The translations under genes were made by a program, and so were the position numbers. A DNA stretch of 64,000 nucleotides from NCBI RefSeq assembly GCF_008973665.1, contig NZ_WACP01000007.1, positions 248,001 through 312,000 of the forward strand, in the 5' to 3' direction. Positions 45,325 through 53,264 of this stretch are shown here, in pieces. The DNA is from Paenibacillus tengchongensis (GTDB lineage: Bacteria; Bacillota; Bacilli; Paenibacillales; Paenibacillaceae). The notes under the pieces were generated by a model. It did no database searches and had not been told where the DNA came from. It was given only the letters and a program-made list of their open reading frames with translations. Numbering within the stretch: position 1 is the stretch's first letter; every line of letters begins with the position of its first letter.

Positions 45325-46188
45325 ATGCCGGAATTACCGGAAGTAGAGACTGTCAAGAGAACCTTGAACGCCCTCATTGCAGGGAAACAAATTCACAATG
45401 TTACCGTCCGGCTGCCGCGGATTATCCAGCGGCCGGATGATATTCAGGCTTTTGCCTATATGCTGCAAGGTCACAAGTTTATCGGGGTCGAACGCCGCGG
45501 CAAGTTCCTGCGGTTTATTCTGGACGGTCTGGTCATGGTCTCCCATCTGCGGATGGAAGGCCGGTACGGAGTCTATTCAAGCTCGGACCCGCTGGACAAG
45601 CACACGCATGTCATTTTTCATTTCACGGACGGCACCGAGCTGCGCTATACCGATGTGCGCCAGTTCGGCACGATGCATCTGTTCCAGCCTGGCGAGGATC
45701 TGCTTCTGCCGCCGCTCAACAAGCTGGGATTGGAGCCGCTGGATGATTCGTTTACGGCGGACCGGTTCAAGGCACTGGTCGCCGGCAAGAGCACAAAGAT
45801 CAAGCCGCTGCTGCTGAACCAGGAATATGTCGTCGGCATCGGTAATATTTATGTGGATGAGTCGCTGCACCGCGCCGGAATTCATCCGGAGGAGACGGCC
45901 AAATCGCTGACCGCCGGGCAGCTGGACAAGCTGCACGGGGCGATTGTCGCGACGCTGTCGGAAGCGGTGGACGCCGGCGGCTCCTCCATTAAATCTTATG
46001 TCAATGGACAGGGGGAGAGCGGCCGGTTCCAGCAGGAGCTGCTGATATACGGCCGGAAGAATCAGCCCTGTGCCACCTGCGGCACGATGATTGAGAAATC
46101 GGTGGTCGGCGGCCGGGGGACGCATTATTGCCCAAGCTGCCAGCCGGTTCCAACCGCAGCAGTGAAGCCTTTAACCACTGGAGTGTAA
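45325..46188 (+). CDS. mutM: Formamidopyrimidine-DNA glycosylase
   Basis: ATG 45325 follows GAGAGGTGA. The 287 residues begin MPELPEVETVKRTL (catalytic Pro2 and Glu3), contain the helix-two-turn-helix region VGIGNIYVDESLHRAGIHP, and end in a zinc finger (CATCGTMIEK ... YCPSC). It removes 8-oxoguanine and ring-opened purines. It lies 51 bp after polA with no terminator between, a common repair pairing in this lineage. The C-terminal tail is about 13 residues longer than usual. Confidence 0.95.
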   Translation: MPELPEVETVKRTLNALIAGKQIHNVTVRLPRIIQRPDDIQAFAYMLQGHKFIGVERRGKFLRFILDGLVMVSHLRMEGRYGVYSSSDPLDKHTHVIFHFTDGTELRYTDVRQFGTMHLFQPGEDLLLPPLNKLGLEPLDDSFTADRFKALVAGKSTKIKPLLLNQEYVVGIGNIYVDESLHRAGIHPEETAKSLTAGQLDKLHGAIVATLSEAVDAGGSSIKSYVNGQGESGRFQQELLIYGRKNQPCATCGTMIEKSVVGGRGTHYCPSCQPVPTAAVKPLTTGV

Positions 46189-46365
46189 GCAGTTTCTAAT
46201 TGTTCTGCCTGACCAAGAAGCCGTCCCTGCTTCGCAAATACCACGCACCCCCTGCAGACAGCGCCCATATACTGTGTAAAGACTGCTGAAAATAGGCGGA
46301 AGCGGAGCCTTGGCGGGAGCTGACTCCCAGCCCTGGCTTCCGGTTCTTTACAGGAGGGATTGCGG

Positions 46366-47085
46366 GTGCTCAGCCCACTGTTTTCGCTTTTGCTGCTGGC
46401 GTTTGCGCTGAGTTTGGACGGTTTTGGTGTCGGCATTACATACGGGTTACGCAAAATGAAAATACCGCTGCTATCGATTCTGATCATCTCGCTTTGCTCG
46501 GGGATCGTCGTCGGCGTATCGATGCAGGTTGGCGTGCTGCTGGCCAAGGTGGTCTCTCCGGATGCCGCGTCCATTGTTGGAGCGGTTATTCTCGTCTTGA
46601 TGGGCTGCTGGTCGCTGGTGCAGATGCTGATGCAGGGGGAGATGGACACCGCAGGAGGCCCTGACGGGAAAGCCGATACGGAAATGGCAGCCCTGGCGGC
46701 GGGTGACGGGACCTTCCCGGCGCCTGAGAGTGAGGCACCGAGACCGGCCGTATTCTCGCTGGAGCTGCGGCATCTGGGCATAGTGATCCAGATTCTGCGC
46801 ACACCGTCGTCGGCCGACCTGGATGCTTCGGGAAGCATTTCCCCGGCCGAGGCCATGGTGCTGGGCATCGCGCTGTCGCTGGACGCGTTTGGCGCCGGCC
46901 TGGGCGCAGCGCTGCTGGGCTTCAGCCCCATCGCCACCTCGCTGATGATTGCTGTGTTCAGCGGCAGCTTCCTGGCTCTCGGGATGCGTACGGGACTGAA
47001 GCTGTCCGGGAGCTTCTGGATGAAGCATGCCGCCGCACTGCCTGCGTTATTATTGATAGCAATGGGAATAATGAAGCTGTTATGA
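46366..47085 (+). CDS. ytaF: Sporulation membrane protein YtaF (MntP-like fold)
   Basis: GTG 46366 has 8 nt to AGGAGG; the TTG at 46360 is too close. The 239-residue protein has six hydrophobic segments in two repeats, each opening with a LSLDxFGxG motif (FALSLDGFGVGITYG, then IALSLDAFGAGLGAAL), with a polar loop of about 60 residues between. This is the YtaF branch of the MntP-like manganese-efflux fold. In Bacillus it lies between mutM and coaE, as here. Confidence 0.85.
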   Translation: MLSPLFSLLLLAFALSLDGFGVGITYGLRKMKIPLLSILIISLCSGIVVGVSMQVGVLLAKVVSPDAASIVGAVILVLMGCWSLVQMLMQGEMDTAGGPDGKADTEMAALAAGDGTFPAPESEAPRPAVFSLELRHLGIVIQILRTPSSADLDASGSISPAEAMVLGIALSLDAFGAGLGAALLGFSPIATSLMIAVFSGSFLALGMRTGLKLSGSFWMKHAAALPALLLIAMGIMKLL

Positions 47086-47094
47086 GGTGAGTAC

Positions 47095-47694
47095 ATGATT
47101 ATTGGCTTAACCGGAGGTATCGCCTCCGGCAAAAGCACCGTCTCCGCGATGCTGACGGAAAAGGGAGCAAGACTTGTCGATGCCGACGTCATTGCCAGAG
47201 AAGTCATGCTCCCCGGGCATCCGGTGCTGGCCGCCGCTGTACAGCAGTTCGGAAACGGCATTCTGCAGCCGGACGGTACGCTGAACCGGGCCAGGCTTGG
47301 CGAGATCGTCTTCAATAACCCGGAAGCGCTGGCACAGCTGAACGGGCTGACGCATCCGGCGATCCGCCAAGAGATTAAACGGCAGATGCACAGCTATGAA
47401 GAGGAAGATCCGCAGCGGCTGGTGGTTGTGGATATTCCGCTGCTCTACGAATCACGGCTGGACAACCTGTTTACGCAAATCGTGGTAGTTTACGTGCCGC
47501 GTGCGGTTCAGTTGGCCCGGTTGATGCAGCGCAGCGGATTGACCAGGGAACAGGCGGAAGGCAGATTGAACGCCCAGATGGATATAGAGGCCAAGCGCGA
47601 ACGGGCCGACTATGTCATTGACAACGGGGGGGAGCCCGCAGCTACGAAGCGGCAGGTTGAAGAATTGTGGGCCAGGCTGGGATTGCCATGTTGA
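47095..47694 (+). CDS. coaE: Dephospho-CoA kinase
   Basis: ATG 47095 follows GAGGTGAG. The 199 residues begin MIIGLTGGIASGKSTVS with the Walker A motif and include VDADVIAREVM, HPAIRQEI and VVVDIPLLYES. It performs the last step of coenzyme A synthesis. Its end overlaps the next gene by 7 bp. Confidence 0.95.
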   Translation: MIIGLTGGIASGKSTVSAMLTEKGARLVDADVIAREVMLPGHPVLAAAVQQFGNGILQPDGTLNRARLGEIVFNNPEALAQLNGLTHPAIRQEIKRQMHSYEEEDPQRLVVVDIPLLYESRLDNLFTQIVVVYVPRAVQLARLMQRSGLTREQAEGRLNAQMDIEAKRERADYVIDNGGEPAATKRQVEELWARLGLPC

Positions 47695-48254
47695 AATGGC
47701 TGCGCCGCAAAAGAGTGCTTCTCCTGCTGTTCCTGGGCTTTACTGCAGTACTGTTCCTGAGTACCAACTGGATGACCTGGTTTTATCCCATTTATTATAA
47801 GAATGAAATCCGTAAGCACAGCCAGACCTACGAAATGGACCCGTTTCTGGTCGCCTCAATCATCCGGGTGGAAACCAATTTCAAGACCGGCCGCGAATCC
47901 AAGAAAGGCGCAATCGGATTAATGCAGCTGATGCCAGATACGGCCAAATGGGCCCTGGAAACGGCCAAGCTGCCCGAGGTGTCGCTGGAGGAGCTGAAGG
48001 AGGAGCCATCGGCCAACATTGAGCTGGGCACATGGTACCTCTCTTCGCTGTCCAAGCAGTTTGAAGGCAACCGGACGGCTGTCATCGCCGCCTACAACGC
48101 CGGTCCCGGCAAGGTGAAGAGCTGGCTGGATGAAGGCGCCTGGGACGGCTCTGAAGCCGCTATAAAAGATATTCCGTTCGGGGAGACCCGGCATTATGTT
48201 CAACGGGTAATTTACTACTATAATCAGTACACGGAGATCTACAATGAGTTCTAG
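47688..48254 (+). CDS. Membrane-anchored lytic transglycosylase (SLT domain)
   Basis: ATG 47688 lies inside the coaE end. The 188 residues have a basic N-terminus, one membrane anchor (VLLLLFLGFTAVLFLSTNWM) and an SLT domain with the catalytic Glu in IIRVETNFK, then GAIGLMQLMPDTA, YNAGPGKVKSWL and ETRHYVQRV. It should cleave peptidoglycan glycan strands from outside the membrane. No strong ribosome site is seen, consistent with coupling to coaE. Confidence 0.88.
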   Translation: MLKWLRRKRVLLLLFLGFTAVLFLSTNWMTWFYPIYYKNEIRKHSQTYEMDPFLVASIIRVETNFKTGRESKKGAIGLMQLMPDTAKWALETAKLPEVSLEELKEEPSANIELGTWYLSSLSKQFEGNRTAVIAAYNAGPGKVKSWLDEGAWDGSEAAIKDIPFGETRHYVQRVIYYYNQYTEIYNEF

Positions 48255-48271
48255 GCAGGAGCTTGGCCATC

Positions 48272-48315
48272 ATAAAAAAGCATTAACCGGGCCGTAAGGC
48301 CGGTTAATGCTTCTT
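48272..48315. terminator. Bidirectional terminator between the transglycosylase and SASP genes
   Basis: AAGCATTAACCGG and CCGGTTAATGCTT form a strong stem. On the minus strand it is followed by six T, ending the SASP transcript; on the plus strand CTTCTTA follows, which is weaker. Confidence 0.85.
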
Positions 48316-48336
48316 AGGCAAGCTTTAGGGGACAGG

Positions 48337-48561
48337 TTATCTGACGAATTGACCTGCCAGTTGTTGTTCAGCCAGGGTTACCAGACGCTTAGTGATGTAA
48401 CCACCGATCGAACCGTTTTCGTAAGAAGTTTTATTGCCTTGGTATCCGTCTGGGGAAAGAGTAATCCCAAGTTCTTGGGCTACCTCATATTTCAACTGTT
48501 CCAAGGCGCCGCGAGCGTTAGAAACGACAAGGTTGTTGGAGCTGTTGTTGTTCTGTGCCAT
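48337..48561 (-). CDS. Alpha/beta-type small acid-soluble spore protein
   Basis: ATG 48561 follows AGGAGGTG. The 74 residues match the SASP family: N-terminal Asn/Gln/Ser stretch, [14 protein letters not shown] around the GPR protease cleavage site, and the conserved C-terminal part [20 protein letters not shown]. These proteins coat spore DNA and protect it from UV and heat, then are degraded at germination. The sigma-G-like promoter upstream fits forespore expression. Confidence 0.95.
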   Translation of the reverse strand: MAQNNNSSNNLVVSNARGALEQLKYEVAQELGITLSPDGYQGNKTSYENGSIGGYITKRLVTLAEQQLAGQFVR

Positions 48562-48591
48562 TGCTGTTCACCTCCTATCGGTTGGTAACTG

Positions 48592-48621
48592 TATTATGTA
48601 CTGAACCTCGCGGATTCATTA
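48592..48621 (-). promoter_or_regulatory. Sigma-G-type promoter of the SASP gene
   Basis: On the minus strand TAATG (48621-48617) and CATAATA (48598-48592) are 18 nt apart, close to the Bacillus sigma-G consensus (GHATR, 18 nt, CATWMTA). The gene start is 31 bp downstream. Confidence 0.7.
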
Positions 48622-48693
48622 CAACAATTAATTAGTGGATTTTGGAAATCAGAATGTGAAGACATTCAGAATACGAAGGAAGTGATGAAGCTT

Positions 48694-49170
48694 ATGAAGT
48701 GCCCATACTGTGACCATACGAATACTAAGGTGTTGGACTCCCGCCCCGCCAATGAAAATAAGTCTATTCGCCGCAGGCGGGAATGTGAGCGCTGCAGCCG
48801 GCGGTTTACCACTTTCGAGATGATTGAGGAGACCCCGCTTATCGTCATCAAGAAGGACGGCAGCCGCGAGGAATTCAGTCGCGATAAAATCCTGCGCGGA
48901 TTGATCCGCGCCTGCGAGAAGCGCCCCGTCTCCGTGGAGCGGCTGGAATCGATCGTCTCCGAGGTAGAGAAGACGCTGCGCGGCATTGCCCTGGCCGAAA
49001 TCGAAAGCCGGGAAATCGGCGAACTGGTGATGGAGCAGCTGTATCCGGTGGATGAGGTGGCCTATGTGCGCTTCGCGTCAGTGTACCGTCAATTCAAGGA
49101 TATCAATATGTTTATGAAGGAACTGAAGGGCCTGCTCTCCAAAAATGACGGCGAGATCGAGGGTCTGTAG
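48694..49170 (+). CDS. nrdR: Transcriptional repressor NrdR
   Basis: I chose ATG 48694, giving the usual MKCPYC start; GTG 48682 and ATG 48685 are in frame. The 158 residues have a zinc ribbon (CPYC ... CERC) and an ATP-cone ([20 protein letters not shown]). NrdR senses ATP/dATP and represses ribonucleotide reductase genes. No NrdR box was sought outside this gene. In Bacillus the gene is also near coaE. Confidence 0.93.
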   Translation: MKCPYCDHTNTKVLDSRPANENKSIRRRRECERCSRRFTTFEMIEETPLIVIKKDGSREEFSRDKILRGLIRACEKRPVSVERLESIVSEVEKTLRGIALAEIESREIGELVMEQLYPVDEVAYVRFASVYRQFKDINMFMKELKGLLSKNDGEIEGL

Positions 49171-49317
49171 GCGGTTAGATATATGAGTCATCCGTGCGGC
49201 GCGCCGTTATTTCTGAGCGTGTCGCACAGGGCTTCTTGCCGAAGGTCTGACTACTGCAGGAATTAGTTGATGATTTCGCGCTTATAATGTACCGTTGAAT
49301 TTTTTTTGATTATATTG

Positions 49318-49346
49318 TTGACAATGTGGCAAATGTCCGGTATTAT
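49318..49346 (+). promoter_or_regulatory. Promoter of the first tRNA unit
   Basis: TTGACA (49318-49323) and TATTAT (49341-49346) with 17 nt spacing, about 90 bp before tRNA-Ala. Confidence 0.85.
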
Positions 49347-49436
49347 ATAAAAGTCGCCTCTGACATTAAGCTAACAATAAGCGGTAAGGCGAAATTAAGT
49401 TTCCGAAATACATAGGTCATTCCGGAACACGCATAC

Positions 49437-49512
49437 GGGGCCATAGCTCAGCTGGGAGAGCGCATCGCTGGCAGCGATGAGGTCAGGGGTTCGATCCCCC
49501 TTGGCTCCACCA
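49437..49512 (+). tRNA. tRNA-Ala (anticodon GGC)
   Basis: A 76-nt cloverleaf: acceptor GGGGCCA/TGGCTCC (one G-T pair), anticodon stem CATCG/CGATG with loop CTGGCAG (anticodon GGC), T arm with GGTTCGATCC, and encoded CCA. The copy at 51688 is identical over its whole length as read. Confidence 0.95.
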
Positions 49513-49524
49513 ATAACACCATAT

Positions 49525-49597
49525 GGACTCTTAGCTCAGTTGGTAGAGCAGTAGACTCTTAATCTATTTGTCCAGGGTTCGAGCCCCTGAGAGTCCA
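49525..49597 (+). tRNA. tRNA-Lys (anticodon CTT)
   Basis: A 73-nt cloverleaf: acceptor GGACTCT/AGAGTCC, anticodon stem GTAGA/TCTAT with loop CTCTTAA (anticodon CTT), T arm GGGTTCGAGCCC. CCA is not encoded. Three identical copies lie in the window. Confidence 0.93.
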
Positions 49598-49605
49598 TCC
49601 TGGAA

Positions 49606-49631
49606 GGAACGGCAGAGATGCCGTTCTTTTG
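49606..49631 (+). terminator. tRNA-unit terminator, copy 1
   Basis: AACGGCA-gaga-TGCCGTT followed by CTTTTG. The same hairpin occurs after the other two tRNA-Lys copies. Confidence 0.85.
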
Positions 49632-49658
49632 CTGTCTGGAGAGTTTGTTGCAACATAG

Positions 49659-50046
49659 CCGGATTTGCAGAAATTATCGAGAGGGACACGGACCATCCGC
49701 GAAATATATGTCTAATTGCGGAGGTGGACGGCCGAATCGTCGGTTATTCCCGGTGTGAAGGAAACGATTTGGAGCGGTTCAAGCACAAGGTGCAGTTTGG
49801 AGTAGGAGTCATGAAGCAGTATTGGGGATTCGGCATAGGGAAGAACCTTCTGCAAGCGTCTATATCCTGGGCTGACGCTAACTCCATAACCAAATCATTC
49901 TAAGCGGCGTTCTGGAAACCAATGAGAGTGCTATCCGGATGTACCAAAGGCTAGGTTTTGAAGTCGAGGGGATATTAAAGAAGGACCGGATCCTGTCAGA
50001 CGGGAAATGTTACAGTACATATATGATGGCAAGATATACAGATTAG
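49659..50046 (+). pseudogene. GNAT acetyltransferase remnant: truncated start and frameshift
   Basis: One frame reads AGFAEIIERDTDHPRN, then CLIAEVDGRIVGYSRC and GVGVMKQYWGFGIGKNLLQA, the acetyl-CoA-binding motif A of GNAT enzymes, and ends at a stop near 49900. The family's C-terminal part (LSGVLETNESAIRMYQRLGF, then EVEGILKKDR) continues in another frame to TAG 50044-50046, so a frameshift near 49890-49898 breaks the gene. The N-terminal part before 49659 is missing and the first tRNA terminator stands there instead. It resembles ribosomal-protein-alanine or spermidine-type acetyltransferases in form, but no substrate can be given. Confidence 0.75.
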
Positions 50047-50313
50047 GCACTGCCAGGGCCTAGTCACATGTAGCGGCTCTCCGAAGTTCCTTCCTGCTCT
50101 CGCCGTTCGGGACCCCGCGGCCTTTATTTGCCCGAAATCATCCGGGTTTTGGGCCCGAACCTCCGCCAATAACTGCATCGGAGTCTGTAAGGAGGAAGGA
50201 TCGGCCTTTTTGCAGGGAATAAGGTCTCCTCGGTCTGTAAGTGGGTACAACTCTTACCGCGGGCGTGCCGGCTCCATCCGACCATTTGCTGTAATTATTG
50301 AATAAATAATTTG
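50047..50313. other. Gap without supported gene
   Basis: GC-rich sequence with no ORF that has both a start site and family-like features. It shares the 18-bp string GTCTCCTCGGTCTGTAAG (50224-50241) with 25515-25532. Confidence 0.5.
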
Positions 50314-50342
50314 TTGACAAAAACAAAATAACTCGATATACT
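50314..50342 (+). promoter_or_regulatory. Promoter of the second tRNA unit
   Basis: TTGACA (50314-50319), 17 nt, TATACT (50337-50342), 45 bp before tRNA-Lys. Confidence 0.88.
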
Positions 50343-50387
50343 ATTAAAGTATCTTTTGAACAAACATAACAAGTGTGTTGCATATGT

Positions 50388-50460
50388 GGACTCTTAGCTC
50401 AGTTGGTAGAGCAGTAGACTCTTAATCTATTTGTCCAGGGTTCGAGCCCCTGAGAGTCCA
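50388..50460 (+). tRNA. tRNA-Lys (anticodon CTT), second copy
   Basis: Same sequence as 49525-49597 as read. No tRNA-Ala precedes this copy. Confidence 0.93.
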
Positions 50461-50469
50461 TCACAGGAA

Positions 50470-50495
50470 AGAACGGCAGAGATGCCGTTCTTTTG
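50470..50495 (+). terminator. tRNA-unit terminator, copy 2
   Basis: GAACGGCA-gaga-TGCCGTTC followed by TTTTG. Confidence 0.85.
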
Positions 50496-50563
50496 TCGTT
50501 GTAAAGAGCGTTCTGCAACAGGCAAGGAGGAACATGCGCTGTGTCCGGGTCGGAGCCAGAGTC

Positions 50564-51133
50564 TTACACCCGCAGCATGCCCCGGAAGCCTCTGGCCCCA
50601 TAATAAGAATCTGCGCCGTTATGGTATACGAACACTTTTCCATACCGGTAATCCCCGAAGATGGCCCCTCCGCGGGAGCGGATATCGGGAGGGGTTCTCA
50701 GCCAGCTCGAGGTTTTCTGATCAAATGCCCCAAGCCGCTGCAGCTCCCGGTACTGCTCCTCCGTCAGAACCTCAATGCCCATCTCTGCCGCCATTTCTAG
50801 AGCGCTGTTGTCCGGCTTGTTCTGTTTTCTGGCGTTCCGGGCTTCCCCGTCATAGCAGACACTTCTGCGGCCCTTGGGGCTTTCCGCCGAACAGTCACAG
50901 AGAATATACTCTCCCGTTCCTTCGTCATAACCGATTACATCCGGCTCTCCTCCGGTCGCTTCCATCTGATGAACGGACCACAGTGTTGTGGTACCCGCCG
51001 CTTCCAGCTTCGACTGCACCTGAGTCCAGCTGCAAGCCGGATGACGGTTCATATTTTGTTCAAAACGGGCTTTCAGCACGCCAAGCAGTTCCGCTCTCTG
51101 TTCAACGGTAAGCTCTCTTGATTCTGCCAACAC
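50564..51133 (-). CDS. DUF4256 family protein
   Basis: I chose GTG 51133, 5 nt after GGAGGAGG. The 189 residues contain LLGVLKARFEQNMNRHPACS, the DUF4256-typical SWTQVQSKLEA, then ATGGEPDVIGYDEGTGEY, CDCSAESPKGRRS, and TEEQYRELQRLGAFDQKTSS. The family is common in bacteria and its function is unknown. It follows the glyoxalase gene by 15 bp on the minus strand, and the pair lies between tRNA units two and three. Confidence 0.85.
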   Translation of the reverse strand: MLAESRELTVEQRAELLGVLKARFEQNMNRHPACSWTQVQSKLEAAGTTTLWSVHQMEATGGEPDVIGYDEGTGEYILCDCSAESPKGRRSVCYDGEARNARKQNKPDNSALEMAAEMGIEVLTEEQYRELQRLGAFDQKTSSWLRTPPDIRSRGGAIFGDYRYGKVFVYHNGADSYYGARGFRGMLRV

Positions 51134-51148
51134 GTAAGCCTCCTCCAA

Positions 51149-51523
51149 TTATTCTTTGCTGTGTTCCGCCAACTGTACCTCAAAACCATCCGGGTCCAGG
51201 ATATAAAAGAAACGCAAGTGTGGATTGGGCGCAACCGGTCCGCGGGCAATAGGGATGCCCTCGCTGTTCAGGTATTCAATCGCCGCTTCCAGCGAAGGAA
51301 CCTCAAAGCCGACAGAAACACCGCATTCCGGCTTGAGGGCCGGACCGCCGCCTTGAATCAGTTCAACCTTAGGCTGTCCATCCGGACCCAGCATCACGAT
51401 CTGTTTGCCGCTGCTTTCAAATCTCCGCTCAATGGGCAGTCCCAGAATCTTATGGTAAAAATGCAGCGAAGCCTCCAGGTCGGCTACCCTGAGCGTAATC
51501 CAGTTCATGGCCAATTTTATCAT
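51149..51523 (-). CDS. VOC/glyoxalase family protein
   Basis: ATG 51523 follows GGAGGG with 7 nt spacing. The 124 residues have two beta-alpha-beta-beta-beta repeats (MNWITLRVADLEASLHFYHK, then GVSVGFEVPSLEAAIEYLNS) and the metal-site pattern ending in DPDGFEVQLAEH. Members of this superfamily include glyoxalase I, dioxygenases and resistance proteins; the substrate is open. Confidence 0.85.
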   Translation of the reverse strand: MIKLAMNWITLRVADLEASLHFYHKILGLPIERRFESSGKQIVMLGPDGQPKVELIQGGGPALKPECGVSVGFEVPSLEAAIEYLNSEGIPIARGPVAPNPHLRFFYILDPDGFEVQLAEHSKE

Positions 51524-51613
51524 TACGGTTCCCTCCAAGCCAAAAGTCTATTCCACTCTTAATACTATCAGAAGGAGGGAGGGGGGGGCTGCAGAATTTT
51601 TTTAAAAAAAGTA

Positions 51614-51642
51614 TTGCAATCATTCATAGAAGCCTGTATAAT
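51614..51642 (+). promoter_or_regulatory. Promoter of the third tRNA unit
   Basis: TTGCAA (51614-51619), 17 nt, TATAAT (51637-51642), 45 bp before tRNA-Ala. A run of eight G and adjoining T and A runs lie just upstream (about 51580-51610). Confidence 0.85.
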
Positions 51643-51687
51643 CTATTCTTGTGAGCAACACAGAATCATTAGAAAAGATAATCACTT

Positions 51688-51763
51688 GGGGCCATAGCTC
51701 AGCTGGGAGAGCGCATCGCTGGCAGCGATGAGGTCAGGGGTTCGATCCCCCTTGGCTCCACCA
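51688..51763 (+). tRNA. tRNA-Ala (anticodon GGC), second copy
   Basis: Same 76-nt sequence as 49437-49512 with encoded CCA. Confidence 0.95.
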
Positions 51764-51776
51764 AATAACCTCATAT

Positions 51777-51849
51777 GGACTCTTAGCTCAGTTGGTAGAG
51801 CAGTAGACTCTTAATCTATTTGTCCAGGGTTCGAGCCCCTGAGAGTCCA
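51777..51849 (+). tRNA. tRNA-Lys (anticodon CTT), third copy
   Basis: Same 73-nt sequence as the other two Lys copies; 13 nt after tRNA-Ala, as compared with 12 nt in the first unit. Confidence 0.93.
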
Positions 51850-51858
51850 TCCCGGGAA

Positions 51859-51882
51859 GAACGGCAGAGATGCCGTTCTTTT
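51859..51882 (+). terminator. tRNA-unit terminator, copy 3
   Basis: GAACGGCA-gaga-TGCCGTTC followed by TTTTG. Confidence 0.85.
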
Positions 51883-52117
51883 GCTGTTGTTAGATACCTG
51901 TGGTAATAAATGCAGGGTGCAGAGTGGCATTGCATATTGTCTCCAGTCAGCGGCCGCACCGTTATTTTGCCCCTTACGTACTGGTTTGTGCAAATAAAAC
52001 TGTTTTGCCTGGCTAATCCGGGTCCGTTAGGACAACCTCAAAATAGAATGATATGGAGGGACGGCCGCCAGAGCCTGATCTCTCTGCCGAGCTGGCAGCC
52101 GAACTGGTGCAATACCG

Positions 52118-53110
52118 TCAATCCGAAGACGATGAAGACGCAGCTGCGGCTGCAGAGGCCGCTGCGGCAGCGCTGGCCGATTGCTGGGCAATGACAATGC
52201 TGGTTAAGCTTGTGGAGAGCGAAGCGGTAAGCAGGCCCTTCTGAATGTCCTCAATTTGTTTGTAGGCTGCCAGAGCGGCCGCATACAGCAGAACTTCCTG
52301 CTTAGTGAGCCAGAAGCTGCCGAATCCTTTCTGCTCCCGCAGAAACTCGTAAGTCTCTTCTACTGTACGCACAACCGTATCCCGCTCAGCAGGCAGCAGC
52401 GATAGAACGCCGAGGGAGGTTAAGGTATAATCCTTATCCAGACGGATGCCCTTGCGGCGGAAATCCTCCTGCAGCAGCAGCAGGCGGCTTGCCGTCTCCG
52501 GACTGTCTTCTCCGAGCACCAGTACCTGTGTTAACGCCTGCAGGCGGTTGCTGGCTCCAAATTCCGGCTTCAGCAGCACGTAGAGCTGCTCCATTCGCTC
52601 TACAGCGGTCTCGGCGTCGAGGGGGGATAGGCCGAGCAGTGCGGCAAAGATATAATCATCCTGCCCTGTAAGGAAGTAATGCCGGGATTTCATCCGGTCA
52701 TAGAAATCTTTGGCCCGTTTGATCACTGTGCTGGAATCTGCGTCTCCCGAATGGGTGGCAATCTGGTGTGCAGCTATAACCAGATAATCGGAAGCCCTGA
52801 ATTTGAATTCCTTCATCATCTCATAGACTGCTAACGTATCGTTCAACTGCTTGACGGGGTCGCCGGAGAGAGCCAGCAGAGCCGCGATGCAGACGCCTAG
52901 GTTCCCTCTGAACTGCGAGAAGAATCCTGTATTCTCTTTAAGCAGATTGTAGCAGTACCGGATCGCCTGTACATCTGCATTCCGGTTCTCTGCCGTGTAC
53001 AGCAATGCTGCCAGCCGGTTGATCTGGGCGTTGTGCCAGCTGAACTCTGATTTGACGTTCTGGGCATTGGCGGTGAACAGTTCAAGCTTTGTCTGGTACC
53101 CGGTCTCCAT
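52118..53110 (-). CDS. DUF4003 family protein
   Basis: ATG 53110 follows GGAGAG. The 330-residue protein is mostly helical: YQTKLELFTANAQNVKSEFS, HNAQINRLAALLYTAENRN, GNLGVCIAALLALSGDP, DDYIFAALLGLSPLD, FGSFWLTKQEVLLYAAALA. These are features of DUF4003, which has no known function. The last 20 or so residues are a low-complexity Ala/Ser tail (SASAAAAASAAAAASSSSSD), which is probably disordered. It has no clear partner; the iron importer follows on the same strand in the other transcriptional unit. Confidence 0.85.
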   Translation of the reverse strand: METGYQTKLELFTANAQNVKSEFSWHNAQINRLAALLYTAENRNADVQAIRYCYNLLKENTGFFSQFRGNLGVCIAALLALSGDPVKQLNDTLAVYEMMKEFKFRASDYLVIAAHQIATHSGDADSSTVIKRAKDFYDRMKSRHYFLTGQDDYIFAALLGLSPLDAETAVERMEQLYVLLKPEFGASNRLQALTQVLVLGEDSPETASRLLLLQEDFRRKGIRLDKDYTLTSLGVLSLLPAERDTVVRTVEETYEFLREQKGFGSFWLTKQEVLLYAAALAAYKQIEDIQKGLLTASLSTSLTSIVIAQQSASAAAAASAAAAASSSSSD

Positions 53111-53212
53111 TCTACATCTCTCCTGCCTGGCTAGATTTCACCTGCGCGAATTGTTCGCGTGTTGCACTATAAGTGTACAATGGATTGCAGAAATGGTGCT
53201 ACTTTAACAGCA

Positions 53213-53254
53213 ACAAAAAAAGGACGGCAGAAGCTTCATTCTGCACGTCCTTTC
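53213..53254 (-). terminator. Terminator of the iron-siderophore ABC operon
   Basis: On the minus strand AAGGACG-GCAGAA pairs with TTCTGC-CGTCCTT (one bulge) and is followed by a run of T. Confidence 0.85.
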
Positions 53255-53264
53255 TATATTGAAG

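Noticed and set aside
51580..51612. Homopolymer runs (eight G, then T and A runs) as a phase-variation switch
   Set aside because: They lie outside any reading frame and 70 bp or more from the gene starts, so slippage would have no clear effect; sequencing error is also possible.
49437..51882. Integrative element using the tRNA genes as attachment sites
   Set aside because: No integrase, recombinase or phage gene is present, and the tRNA copies are whole genes with promoters, not partial att repeats.
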